Source of the DNA: Paraburkholderia adhaesiva | GTDB lineage: Bacteria > Pseudomonadota > Gammaproteobacteria > Burkholderiales > Burkholderiaceae | NCBI RefSeq assembly: GCF_021390575.1 | Contig: NZ_JAJEJQ010000003.1 | Location: 240,001-304,000, forward strand | Reading direction: 5' to 3' | DNA length: 64,000 nt | Notes under the pieces: model-generated | Told to the model about the DNA's origin: nothing | The model's input: only the letters and a program-made list of their open reading frames with translations | Database searches by the model: none | Position numbers and translations under genes: made by a program | Part shown: positions 8,853-16,915 of the stretch, piece by piece | Layout: the number at the start of each line of letters is the position of its first letter | Numbering within the stretch: the first letter of the stretch is position 1

Positions 8853-9776
8853 TCAGAAGAGGGGTTTGCCGAGCGAGTGCGGGAAAAGGTCGTCGAAATA
8901 AAGATGTGCGTCAACGAGCACGCCCACATGGTTGCCCGTCGCGCGGTTGACCGGAATCTGTGCTTCGATGCCGAACTGGCCGTAACGGTTAAGCCATAGC
9001 ACGCCGGGATTGATCGTGCCGGTGGTGTGTCCTGCGCACGCGCCAGCGGTGCAGGTGCTCATCGGGAATTCGACCACGGGGACCATGTTGCTGAACGGCT
9101 GCGGCAGGCCCAGATCCTTCACCTGGCTCTGCAGATACGGAATGCTGTACTGAAGCGTCACGCCCCAGTCGAGCGAATTCGGGCCGTTGTCGGACGATGC
9201 CGTCGTGATGTTCGGGCCGATTTCACCCGTCACCGCGAAGGGCCGCAGATAGCCGAGGCTCGCGGGGATGTCGCCGAAGCCCTTGCCGGCAAAGACTGCG
9301 GGTGTGAAGGTCGAATAGGGATTGCCGATCGATTTCGCGCCCGTTCCGCCAATCTCCGTTGCGAGTCCGATCGACGCCATGAACTCGTGCTTCGCGTTCG
9401 CGTAGACGAGGTATTTCACGCCGAGCGTGACGTTGTCCCAGCCTTTCGCTGAATTGCCGTTTGGCGCGTTCTGGTTGACGTACTGACTCGACACACTGAA
9501 CGCGAGGTTCTGTGTGATGAGCTTGCTCCATGCGTATGAGACCGTGTTGACGTTCATGTTGTCGCCGTCGTCGGTGGGCGACTTGATGTGGCCGAACTGC
9601 GTGTCGAATTCGTCACCGACGCCGGGATCGTCGACGGCGAGCGTGGCGGGAAAGGCACGCTCGCCGACTATCGCGTGAGCGTGCGCGGCGGGTGTGGCGA
9701 TGGCGCAGGCGAGGGCGGTCGAGGCGAGCAAGGCCGCGCGCGATACCCCGATCGGGCGCAGCAAGAGGTTGCGCAT
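8853..9776 (-). CDS. Putative outer-membrane beta-barrel protein (copper cluster)
   Basis: A 307-residue protein beginning at ATG 9776 with ggag 7 nt upstream. It has a long signal peptide ending about AAHAHA. The mature part is rich in alternating hydrophobic beta strands typical of transporter-like outer-membrane barrels, and it ends PHSLGKPLF with a terminal phenylalanine, as expected for barrel insertion. A CTAGAC segment near residue 245 could form a disulfide. It sits 16 nt before copC and after the DUF2946 gene, suggesting a role in copper or metal passage; substrate is unknown. Confidence 0.7.
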   Translation of the reverse strand: MRNLLLRPIGVSRAALLASTALACAIATPAAHAHAIVGERAFPATLAVDDPGVGDEFDTQFGHIKSPTDDGDNMNVNTVSYAWSKLITQNLAFSVSSQYVNQNAPNGNSAKGWDNVTLGVKYLVYANAKHEFMASIGLATEIGGTGAKSIGNPYSTFTPAVFAGKGFGDIPASLGYLRPFAVTGEIGPNITTASSDNGPNSLDWGVTLQYSIPYLQSQVKDLGLPQPFSNMVPVVEFPMSTCTAGACAGHTTGTINPGVLWLNRYGQFGIEAQIPVNRATGNHVGVLVDAHLYFDDLFPHSLGKPLF

Positions 9777-9890
9777 GAATTTTCTCCGGATGTGTTTTCT
9801 CGCCGTCAAGTGCAAGCATGACGGCGGCCCGCCACGATGAGCGCAGTGGCGGTGTTTTGTTCGTTTGCGCGCGAGGCGCAGCGGATGCGG

Positions 9891-10268
9891 TCAGGAGAAA
9901 GCGGGTGGTGCGCGCGGCTGTGCCGCCGTGTGGACGACGAGTGTGTGAACTTCAGAGACAGCGGGCGCCGCGCTTACGCATGCGATGGCAAGTGCAACAG
10001 CGAACTTCGCGGCCGCAGCTGGCAGCACGGGCACGTGTGCGAGCAGGCTGCAATACGCGCAGGCCTGCCAGTGCTGCGCAAGAGAATGGTTCGGGGTGTC
10101 TCGTGTGGGGACGGCAGATGCCGCCTCGGCAATACAGAACGCGGTATGTGCGTGACCATGTCGATATTGCGTGACCAGCGTCTGCGAGATGGTCGGCGCT
10201 AACACGCTCATCAGGATGGCGAGCAAGCCGAGCAAGCTGCCGATTTTCCCTGGTCGAATGCGTGACAT
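9891..10268 (-). CDS. DUF2946-family membrane-associated protein
   Basis: A 125-residue protein with an N-terminal hydrophobic segment (about 8-30) and the DUF2946 signature HWQACAYCSLLAHVPVLP near 66-83, followed by a second hydrophobic stretch. DUF2946 genes usually lie next to copper resistance or TonB-receptor genes. Here it leads a leftward set with the outer-membrane protein and CopC. The two cysteines and histidines of the signature could bind copper, by inference. The start ATG 10268 lacks a clear ribosome site, so the true start is uncertain. Confidence 0.8.
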   Translation of the reverse strand: MSRIRPGKIGSLLGLLAILMSVLAPTISQTLVTQYRHGHAHTAFCIAEAASAVPTRDTPNHSLAQHWQACAYCSLLAHVPVLPAAAAKFAVALAIACVSAAPAVSEVHTLVVHTAAQPRAPPAFS

Positions 10269-10668
10269 GTGGCGCGTGGTGCGAACGGGCGCTTCAAATG
10301 CGCCGTTGAATTACACGGCAGATGCCGTGCGTTGAGTTCGGGCGCCATGTGGCGCCAACAGGTGCGAAAATTATGCCACGCACCCCACGTGCTGACAGGG
10401 GGGCGCAGATGCGTCGATTCGGCGCGTTGCAGCGGGAAAAGCTTGAATGCGTGCTGCCATTCAGAGCGGACGCCCAGTCATGACCGCGAACCTCGCTATG
10501 GGCGGAATCGTCATATTTGAAACGTCGATCTTTTGTGCGGAATTGTCGAAATCGCGCGGATCAAGACGCTGCCGTGCTAACGTGGCGGTCGGCTGCTGCG
10601 TCACGCGCCCATGACGGCGCGACGTGAGCGGGTTCCGCAACAGATGGCTGATAGAAGAGGAGAATCTC
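10269..10668. other. Intergenic region between DUF2946 gene and ABM gene
   Basis: About 400 bases between divergent genes. It should contain both promoters. A small palindrome (ggcgcca, 2-nt loop, tggcgcc) lies at 10341-10356; its role is unclear. No gene or terminator is supported here. Confidence 0.4.
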
Positions 10669-10962
10669 GTGGTCTACGAAATGGCACACATCGCGGTGCA
10701 GGCAGGCAAGAACGCCGAGTTCGAGGCAGGGGTGGCGCAAGCGATTCCGCTGTTCAACCGTGCGCGCGGCTGCCGCAATATCGAGTTGCAGCGTTCCGTC
10801 GAAGAGCCGAACAACTACGTTCTCGTCGTGCAATGGGATACGGTCGAGGACCATATGGTGCATTTCCGCGAGTCGGCGGATTTCCAGGAGTGGCGCCGGC
10901 TCGTCGGCCCGTACTTCGAAAAGCCGCCGGTGGTTGGGCACACCGAAGTCGTCGTCAAGTAA
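10669..10962 (+). CDS. Antibiotic biosynthesis monooxygenase (ABM) domain protein
   Basis: A 97-residue single-domain ABM protein with the dimeric ferredoxin-like fold. The family signature is visible as RARGCRNIELQRS (31-43), NNYVLVVQWDTVEDHMVHF (48-66) and FQEWRRL. The start is set at GTG 10669 because gaggag lies 6 nt upstream; ATG 10681 is a weaker alternative. Members act as small quinol or flavin-independent monooxygenases, or as heme-degrading enzymes. Its substrate cannot be told from sequence. It is monocistronic in this context. Confidence 0.88.
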   Translation: MVYEMAHIAVQAGKNAEFEAGVAQAIPLFNRARGCRNIELQRSVEEPNNYVLVVQWDTVEDHMVHFRESADFQEWRRLVGPYFEKPPVVGHTEVVVK

Positions 10963-11069
10963 GCGCGGAAAAGTGGGCGCGTCCGAGTGACACCTCACCG
11001 GATCACGGCGCGCTCATTCCTGATTGGTCAGTGTCTCGGGCACGGCTCCCGGGACACGCGCGCGACGCG

Positions 11070-12077
11070 CTATCGGATCAAGGAAATATCGACATTGCCT
11101 AGATACTTGCGCGGACGCCGGATCTTGCTTTTGAGTTTCTTAAACCCGATAGCAACGCCCGGGAAGCTAAACGTCAATAGCTTTCGCGTCTTCCATCCGG
11201 CGCGAATATCTGCCTGGGCCATGAGCACCTTGAATCGGCCCGCGATGGTCTGCTCTGTGACCATCGCGTAGATGTATTCTTCCTTCCGCTTCTGGTCAGA
11301 TAAGGCATTCCGGACGATTTCGTAATTCCCCTTATGCGATGCGTCGTTTTGCATTTGCGTAATGCCGGCGAGAATTCGTTTGCTCTGAGTCCCGTACCAT
11401 TTCTTTAGCGCTGAAGCCGACTCGAACATGGGCTGCTGTGAAGTGCCGCCTACGCGGTAAAGAACAAGAGGCTCTTTTACCGTTATCGCGCCTCCGCTCA
11501 TCAGCGCCCGAAGCAGAATGACCGGATCTTCGTACCATACGTCCACACCCAGTGGACCGTATTCGTCGAATAGACGCCTCGTAAACGCATGCGTTGCGCC
11601 CACCGTGAACGGATGCCCCTTCGTCCAGGACGACAGGGATGCGAGTCCGAGATCTTGTGTCTCCACCTTGTCCCACTTGCGACCGTTGCTGTCGATAATG
11701 GTGAAATGACTGGAGAGCATGTCGGGCGCTCTTCCGGCGGACTCCCAGGCCTCGACTAGCCGTGTGACTCGACCCGGTTCAGAAATATCATCGCCTGCGG
11801 CCGTAATGATGAGTTCGCCTGTCGATGCGGCAATGGCCTCGTTGTAGTGCTGCCCGATTCCGGCGTTTTTATGGTTTCGCCTCACGACCAATTCGTGAGG
11901 ACCTTCGTACGATCGAGCGATTTCTTCCAGAGTCGCGAAAGTGCCGTCCGTGGACGCGTCGTCGGAAAACACTATCTCAAGGGGCTCATAGTCCTGGCTG
12001 AGGCACGCAAGCGCTGCCTCTTTGACGATGGCTTCCTGGTTATAGGTGAGAAGTAAAAGACTGGCTTTCGGTTTCAA
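11070..12077 (-). CDS. Family 2 glycosyltransferase
   Basis: GT-A-fold glycosyltransferase. The N-terminus has ASLLLLTYNQEAIVKEA, then the nucleotide-sugar motif FSDDASTDGT and a DxD-like AAGDDISEPGRV. A later region has WYEDPVILLRAL, the usual acceptor-side ED motif. The C-terminal part is basic. The start is placed at TTG 12077: ggag lies about 5 nt before it and the GT2 domain begins six codons later. The frame is open up to GTG 12161 but has no ribosome site there. The product is 335 residues. It follows a methyltransferase gene leftward and both are AT-richer than their flanks, suggesting a small transferred glycan-modification pair. Substrate unknown. Confidence 0.85.
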   Translation of the reverse strand: MKPKASLLLLTYNQEAIVKEAALACLSQDYEPLEIVFSDDASTDGTFATLEEIARSYEGPHELVVRRNHKNAGIGQHYNEAIAASTGELIITAAGDDISEPGRVTRLVEAWESAGRAPDMLSSHFTIIDSNGRKWDKVETQDLGLASLSSWTKGHPFTVGATHAFTRRLFDEYGPLGVDVWYEDPVILLRALMSGGAITVKEPLVLYRVGGTSQQPMFESASALKKWYGTQSKRILAGITQMQNDASHKGNYEIVRNALSDQKRKEEYIYAMVTEQTIAGRFKVLMAQADIRAGWKTRKLLTFSFPGVAIGFKKLKSKIRRPRKYLGNVDISLIR

Positions 12078-12195
12078 TTGATCTCCGTCTTTCCGCTTTT
12101 CTTCAATCAGGCATTGATCGTTAGCGTTGCGATGGCACGCCAACGGACCCATACGCGCCACATTGGAAACGAACGTCTACCGGTGTTTTGAATCG

Positions 12196-12918
12196 TTATT
12201 TCTGCGCTTCAAAATCCCAGAGAAAATACGAAAGCGCCCCTCGTTTTGCACGACGTTTTCTGGACATTTCCTGACGCCAGCTCAGTTCGGTAGCGGTTTG
12301 AACGAGTTCTGGAATGGTCCATTCAGCCTTGATCGCACGGAAAGAACCAGCGAATCCATACATTCTTCCCAGCGGCTCTGCACCCGTGAAATAGTGGTGC
12401 GTCGTATCGGTCAGGATGTTAACGTGGGTTGGATCCTGGAACGCGACTTTGGCTGGATAACAAGGCGTCAGAGCATAGAGTCGTCCACCGGGTTTGAGCA
12501 CGCGCCAGATTTCATTCATCAAATTGATGAATGGGTTAATCGTGGATTTCCCGTCGGCGCTTGATAGTATTCTTGGGATGTGTTCCAGAAAGTCGAAGGC
12601 CGACACCGAATCAAACTGATTGTCGTCGAACGGTATTGTCTCGACAGCAAGATTGGCGCACTTGATTTCAACTGTTCCGGGAACAGAGAGCGGCCTTACA
12701 TCGACGCCGTAAACCTTCGTTTTCCCGTACGGATTATGAGGACGGGTACCGCAGCCGAGGTCGAGGTGAGCGCCCTCAGTGGTGCTGCTTGCGGGGCCTT
12801 GTCCGGTCAATGAGAATTCGTCGGAAAGCACAGAAAAGGCCCTGTTCATTCGGACAGTCCGTTTGCGAGGATTTACGCTGGAGGCGGCCGGAGGTCCCGC
12901 TGAAAACGCATGCTTCAT
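12196..12918 (-). CDS. Class I SAM-dependent methyltransferase
   Basis: A 240-residue methyltransferase. Motif I is LDLGCGTRPH near 52-61, the acidic residue of motif II is in VYGVDVRP, and a later motif is FDSVSAFDFLEHIPR, typical of methyltransferase type 11 proteins. LKPGGRLYALTPCY is motif post-III. Such proteins beside glycosyltransferases often methylate sugars or lipid-linked glycans. It precedes the GT2 gene by about 118 nt on the same strand. The acceptor is unknown. Start ATG 12918. Confidence 0.86.
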   Translation of the reverse strand: MKHAFSAGPPAASSVNPRKRTVRMNRAFSVLSDEFSLTGQGPASSTTEGAHLDLGCGTRPHNPYGKTKVYGVDVRPLSVPGTVEIKCANLAVETIPFDDNQFDSVSAFDFLEHIPRILSSADGKSTINPFINLMNEIWRVLKPGGRLYALTPCYPAKVAFQDPTHVNILTDTTHHYFTGAEPLGRMYGFAGSFRAIKAEWTIPELVQTATELSWRQEMSRKRRAKRGALSYFLWDFEAQK

Positions 12919-12957
12919 CGCGCCTCGTCAGAACGCGAGGCGAATTTATCATATCGC

Positions 12958-12980
12958 AAAAAAAGGCCGCTCAATGCGGC
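12958..12980 (-). terminator. Intrinsic terminator after the NlpD-like gene
   Basis: On the minus strand this reads as a 5-bp GC stem gccgc/gcggc with a 5-nt loop followed by C and seven T. It lies about 40 nt after the stop of the gene ending at 13019 and separates it from the methyltransferase gene. Confidence 0.8.
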
Positions 12981-13018
12981 TCGCCAGCAGCGCGCCGCAA
13001 GCGCCAGCGCAACCGAGC

Positions 13019-13852
13019 TTACTGCGGCGGCAAATACCGCATGGGGTCGACCGGCTTTCCGTCGCGCCGCACTTCGAAGTGCAACTTGACGCGATCCGAA
13101 TCCGAGTTGCCCATTTCAGCGATCTGCTGGCCCTTCGTCACGGAATCGCCTTCCTTAACTTTCAGGTCGCGGTTGTGCGCGTAAGCGGTTAGAAAGCTCG
13201 CGTCGCTTTTCACGATGATCAGATTGCCGTATCCGCGCAGGCCATTCCCCGCATACACCACCCGGCCGTTGGCGGCCGCCCGCACAGGCTCGCCGGCGGT
13301 GCCGCCGATGTCGATGCCCTTGTTCCGTGATTCGTCGAAGCGGGAGAGCAGCGGGCCACGCGCGGGCCAGCCCAGGGCGATGGCGCTGGCGGCGGGCATG
13401 ACCGGCTCGGCCGGCGCGCCGGTTGAGGCGACGGTGGGCCCGGTGCTGACGGGCGCCGGCGCGGATGCGGATGCTTGCGTCACGGCAGTGCCGGCCGCTT
13501 GCGGCGGCACTACACGCAGCGTCTGGTCCACTTCGATGTGGTTCGGATCGGAGAGATTGTTCCAGGCGATGAGGTCGCGACTGCTCTGCCCATTCGACCG
13601 GGCGATACCGGAGAGCGTGTCTCCGGGTTTGACGCGATAGAAACCGTGCGGCACAGGTGGGAGCGGGGCGGGCGCGCTTGCGATGGGAGCATTGGTCGCC
13701 GGCACCGGCGCGGACATGGCGCCACGACCGGTCATGTCCACGACGGGCGCAGGATCGAGCCGGGTGGCGCAGGCCGTCAGCACGCAGAGTGCGGCGGCGC
13801 AGAGTCCTGATCGTATCGTGGTCAATCCGTGGCCCGGAAGATTTGCTCGCAT
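13019..13852 (-). CDS. NlpD-like LysM/LytM lipoprotein (amidase activator type)
   Basis: A 277-residue lipoprotein with lipobox LTAC (Cys28). After a Pro/Ala-rich linker comes a LysM peptidoglycan-binding domain (FYRVKPGDTLSGIARSNG at 71-88, to about 116), then an Ala/Pro-rich linker, then an M23/LytM domain (about 160-277). The LytM active site is degenerate: the first histidine is replaced (NKGIDI) and only LHFE remains of HxH. That is the pattern of NlpD and EnvC, which activate cell-wall amidases instead of cutting peptidoglycan. The start ATG 13852 gives a proper signal peptide. It is not next to rpoS or surE, so it is a paralogue of canonical nlpD or a relocated copy. Confidence 0.88.
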   Translation of the reverse strand: MRANLPGHGLTTIRSGLCAAALCVLTACATRLDPAPVVDMTGRGAMSAPVPATNAPIASAPAPLPPVPHGFYRVKPGDTLSGIARSNGQSSRDLIAWNNLSDPNHIEVDQTLRVVPPQAAGTAVTQASASAPAPVSTGPTVASTGAPAEPVMPAASAIALGWPARGPLLSRFDESRNKGIDIGGTAGEPVRAAANGRVVYAGNGLRGYGNLIIVKSDASFLTAYAHNRDLKVKEGDSVTKGQQIAEMGNSDSDRVKLHFEVRRDGKPVDPMRYLPPQ

Positions 13853-14286
13853 CGTTCTATACCTGCTTCTTTCGTTTACGTGTCCGCCCGGCGTGCCTTG
13901 GGGCACGACATTGTACTGGACAGTCAACGGTTTTCCCGCATCCGGGGTTGACCATTGTGGTACCGGCGGGTATCCAGCGCGCGTGTCGCGCAAAGCGGGC
14001 GGGGCGGCACCAGCGCGGTGCTCGCGCGCACGCCACGCGTGCGCGGCAGGGTTCCCGTAACCGGACCGGGTTTCGTCCTGCGTGCGCAGCGCGTCCCGCA
14101 CACGCCGTCGACGCGCCTGGCGCACGCTGGCCTCGTTCTTGCGTTAAAGAATGCCACCGGCAACGAGGCCGGTTCAGGTCGTACGCGGCTTCTTTTACGC
14201 GCAGTCATTCAGGACAACGGCGTCCCCAGTGCATGCACGGGCGGCACGCCGTTTTTCACCGGCTCCCGCTCATACGGAGAGCTACA
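13853..14286. other. Intergenic region between NlpD-like gene and cobA
   Basis: About 430 bases between divergent genes. GC-rich, no recognisable gene, no clear terminator. It should carry both promoters. Nothing else stands out. Confidence 0.4.
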
Positions 14287-15048
14287 TTGAAACCAGGCAA
14301 AGTCTCGCTGGTCAGCGCCGGTCCAGGCGATCTCGATCTTTTGACGTTTCGCGCGGCGAAGGCCATTGCGGCGGCCGATGTCCTGCTCATCGACGATCTC
14401 GTGAACAGCGAGATCGTCTCGCTCGCACCCCGCGCGCACGCGATCCGGGTGGGCAAGCGCGGCGGGTGCCGGTCGACGCCGCAGGCCTTTATTACCCGAC
14501 TGATGCGCCGGTATGCGCAACAAGGCCGCCACGTTGTGCGCGTGAAGGGCGGCGAGGCACTGCTGTTTGGGCGCGCGGGTGAGGAGATGAGCGAGCTGCG
14601 TCGCGCGGGCGTCGAGGTCGAGGTGATCAACGGGATTTCGTCGGGCTTCGCCGCGGCGGCCGGGCTCGGTGTCTCACTCACGCATCGCGATCATTGTCCC
14701 GGAGTGATATTCGTGACCGCACACCTACGCGACGGTTCATCGCCGGACTGGCCCGCGCTCGCGCGCACGGGCATGACGCTTGCCATCTACATGGGTGCGA
14801 GCCGGCTCGCCGACATTGCCGGGGCCTTGATTGGCGTGTTGCCGTCGCAAACGCCTGCCGCCATCGTCGAGTGGGCCGGCACGACGCGGGAGCGGCGCGT
14901 GGTCGCCACGCTCGACGATATCGCGCAGCTAGCCGACGCCGCTGGGATCGCGAGTCCGGCGGTGATCCTCGTGGGCGGGGCTATCGGGGAGGCTTCCTGT
15001 GAAGCGGACTTGCTGCAAGATGCGCACGAGCTGTCGCGTCGCGCGTGA
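14287..15048 (+). CDS. cobA: Uroporphyrinogen-III C-methyltransferase (SUMT)
   Basis: Methylates uroporphyrinogen III at C2 and C7 with SAM to give precorrin-2, the precursor of siroheme needed by nitrite reductase NirB. The 253-residue product begins KPGKVSLVSAGPGDLDLLT (conserved N-terminal SAM loop), then VLLIDDLV, VRVKGGEALLFGRAGEE (P-loop-like GGDP variant) and GISSGFAAAAGLGVSLTHR. The start is TTG 14287 with ggag about 6 nt upstream; the frame is open further upstream without family-like sequence. It is convergent with the nitrate assimilation operon that needs siroheme, which supports an assimilatory role. Confidence 0.92.
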   Translation: MKPGKVSLVSAGPGDLDLLTFRAAKAIAAADVLLIDDLVNSEIVSLAPRAHAIRVGKRGGCRSTPQAFITRLMRRYAQQGRHVVRVKGGEALLFGRAGEEMSELRRAGVEVEVINGISSGFAAAAGLGVSLTHRDHCPGVIFVTAHLRDGSSPDWPALARTGMTLAIYMGASRLADIAGALIGVLPSQTPAAIVEWAGTTRERRVVATLDDIAQLADAAGIASPAVILVGGAIGEASCEADLLQDAHELSRRA

Positions 15049-15138
15049 ATGGCGGGCGTGGTTGCATCGGGTGGCGGTTACGCGTAAGTGCCGCGCCTGA
15101 CCGCCATACGCAACCGCAGACCGCGCACGCCCGAGGGC

Positions 15139-16287
15139 TCAGGCGTGCGCGCTCCGAATCGTGAACCCGTCCACGTACGCGTGCGGATCGCCACCATCCC
15201 AGCGACGGCCATCGATCAACACTTGAGGCGGGGTTTCGGCGGGCGTATCGATCTGCATCGACTGCGTCGCCTCGCGGTAGAGCGCGGTCTGATTGAGCGC
15301 CTGCGCGATCTCGCGATAGTCGTCGCGCCGCGCCTGCATGCCCCAGCGCTCGAACTGCGTGAGAAACCACACGCCTTCAGAAGGGCGCGGATAGTTGACG
15401 GCGCCATCATCGAAGAAGCGCACTGGCGGCACCTCGGAGCGCATACCTTGCTCTAGCCGCGATGCAATCACGGCAGCGTCGACGCCCAGGAATTCCGGCC
15501 GCGCAAGCCACTGCGCGATTTCGCGCCGATGACCCGCGCCGTCGAGCCAGCGACACGCTTCCAGCATCGTGCGCACGAGCGCCTGCGCGGTACGCGGATA
15601 CGCATGCACGAAATCGCGGCGGCAGGCGAGTACCTTCTCCGGATGATCCGGCCATATCTCACCGCTATAGACGACCGTGCGTCCCACACCCTTTTGCTCC
15701 GCGAGCGCGTTCCAGGGTTCGCCGACGCACAAGCCGTCGAGCCGATCGTCCGCGAGCGCAGCGACCATCTGCGGCGGGGGAATGACGACGCTCTCGACAT
15801 CGCGCAACGGATGCACGCCTTGCGCGGCGAGCCAGAAGGCGAGCCACATCGCGTGCGTGCCGGTGGGGAAGGTCTGGGCGAAGACGGGTTTGCGTCCAAG
15901 CGAAGCCAGCGCGCGCGGCAGCGTGCCGTGCGCGGCAAGGGCGTCGGCGAGCCGGTTCGAGAGCGTGATGGCCTGGCCGTTGCGCGCCAGCACCATCAGC
16001 AGCGCCATGTCGGTCTGCGGTCCGCCGAGGCCGAGTTGCAGGCCGTAGACGAGTCCGTAGAGCGTGTGCGCGGCGTCGAGTTCGCCGGCCACCAGTTTGT
16101 CTCGCAGTGCGGCCCAGGAAGGCTGGCGTGACAGTTCCAGCGTGAGCCCGTGTGCGTGGCCGAATTCGAGCAGCTTTGCGGCGACGATCGGCGCGGCGTC
16201 AGAGAGCGGCACGAAGCCGATCTTCAGATGCGACTTCTCGGGCGGCGCGAGCGCGGATGCGGTTTGGGAGAGCGCGTTCGGGTTCAT
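15139..16287 (-). CDS. nasS: NasS-type nitrate sensor, NrtA/CmpA-like
   Basis: A 382-residue protein of the NrtA/CmpA periplasmic-binding fold, but without a signal peptide, as expected for the cytoplasmic sensor NasS. Visible motifs are LKIGFVPLSDAAPIVAAK near 20, LVYGLQLGLGGPQTDM, and VGEPWNALAEQ, all typical of nitrate-binding family members. NasS holds the ANTAR protein NasT inactive in the absence of nitrate or nitrite. It follows nasT by 10 nt and is the last gene of the nitrate operon. No nitrate ABC permease genes are adjacent, which also argues for NasS over NrtA. Confidence 0.88.
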   Translation of the reverse strand: MNPNALSQTASALAPPEKSHLKIGFVPLSDAAPIVAAKLLEFGHAHGLTLELSRQPSWAALRDKLVAGELDAAHTLYGLVYGLQLGLGGPQTDMALLMVLARNGQAITLSNRLADALAAHGTLPRALASLGRKPVFAQTFPTGTHAMWLAFWLAAQGVHPLRDVESVVIPPPQMVAALADDRLDGLCVGEPWNALAEQKGVGRTVVYSGEIWPDHPEKVLACRRDFVHAYPRTAQALVRTMLEACRWLDGAGHRREIAQWLARPEFLGVDAAVIASRLEQGMRSEVPPVRFFDDGAVNYPRPSEGVWFLTQFERWGMQARRDDYREIAQALNQTALYREATQSMQIDTPAETPPQVLIDGRRWDGGDPHAYVDGFTIRSAHA

Positions 16288-16297
16288 GGGTTTCGCT

Positions 16298-16915
16298 TCA
16301 CTCCTTCGATCCGGCAGCGTCGACGATCTGGCGGGCCGCCTCGGCGAGCTTCACGCTGTGGTTCATGGCGTGCTTGCGCAGCGCGGCGTACGCGTCAGGC
16401 TCGGTCATCTTCTGGCGTTCCATCAAAAGTCGCTTCGCGCGGTCGATCAGCTTGCGTTCGGCGAGTTCGTTCTCAGCCTGCGTGAGACGCTCACGCAACT
16501 GCGTTTCCTGCGCAAATCGCGCGAGGGCGACTTCGAGGATCGGCGCGATCCGCTCGCCCGCGAGCCCTTCGACGAGATACGCCGTCACGCCCGCGTGCAC
16601 GGCCGCGCGGATCAGTTGCTGGTTTGCGTCGTTGCTGAACATCACCACCGGACGTGGCGCGGTGGCGTTCATCACGGCGAGTTGTTCGAGCGTGTCGCGT
16701 GACGGTGATTCGGTATCGATGATGATGACGTCGGGCCGCGCGTGCTCGACCACGCGATGCAGATCCTGCGGCGTGGCCGGGTCGGGCAGCATCTCATAGC
16801 CGAGTCGCGCGAGCGCTTCGCGCAGATCGCCGATGGGCTTGTCGGTGTCGGTGACGAGCAGTACACGCAGCATGTCGGATGGCGGGTTAGGTGTCTTGTC
16901 GTAGCTGTTATTCAT
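16298..16915 (-). CDS. nasT: NasT-type ANTAR antiterminator/response regulator
   Basis: A 205-residue protein with a receiver-like domain (about 15-130; RVLLVTDTD, IIIDTES) and a C-terminal ANTAR RNA-binding domain (about 145-200; LAERKLIDRAKRLLMERQKMTEPDAY). NasT binds paired hexaloop hairpins in nitrate operon leaders and allows transcription to continue when NasS releases it. The start ATG at 16915 overlaps the nasA stop as ATGA, so translation is coupled to nasA. Its likely RNA target is visible in this same operon's leader near 23670-23803. Confidence 0.92.
   Translation of the reverse strand: MNNSYDKTPNPPSDMLRVLLVTDTDKPIGDLREALARLGYEMLPDPATPQDLHRVVEHARPDVIIIDTESPSRDTLEQLAVMNATAPRPVVMFSNDANQQLIRAAVHAGVTAYLVEGLAGERIAPILEVALARFAQETQLRERLTQAENELAERKLIDRAKRLLMERQKMTEPDAYAALRKHAMNHSVKLAEAARQIVDAAGSKE

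Noticed and set aside
10341..10356. Small palindrome ggcgcca-tg-tggcgcc
   Set aside because: Short, without a U-tract, and common by chance in DNA of this composition.
15071..15106. Inverted repeat tggcggt...accgcca between cobA and nasS
   Set aside because: Well placed for a shared terminator, but the loop is 21 nt and no U-tract follows on either strand.
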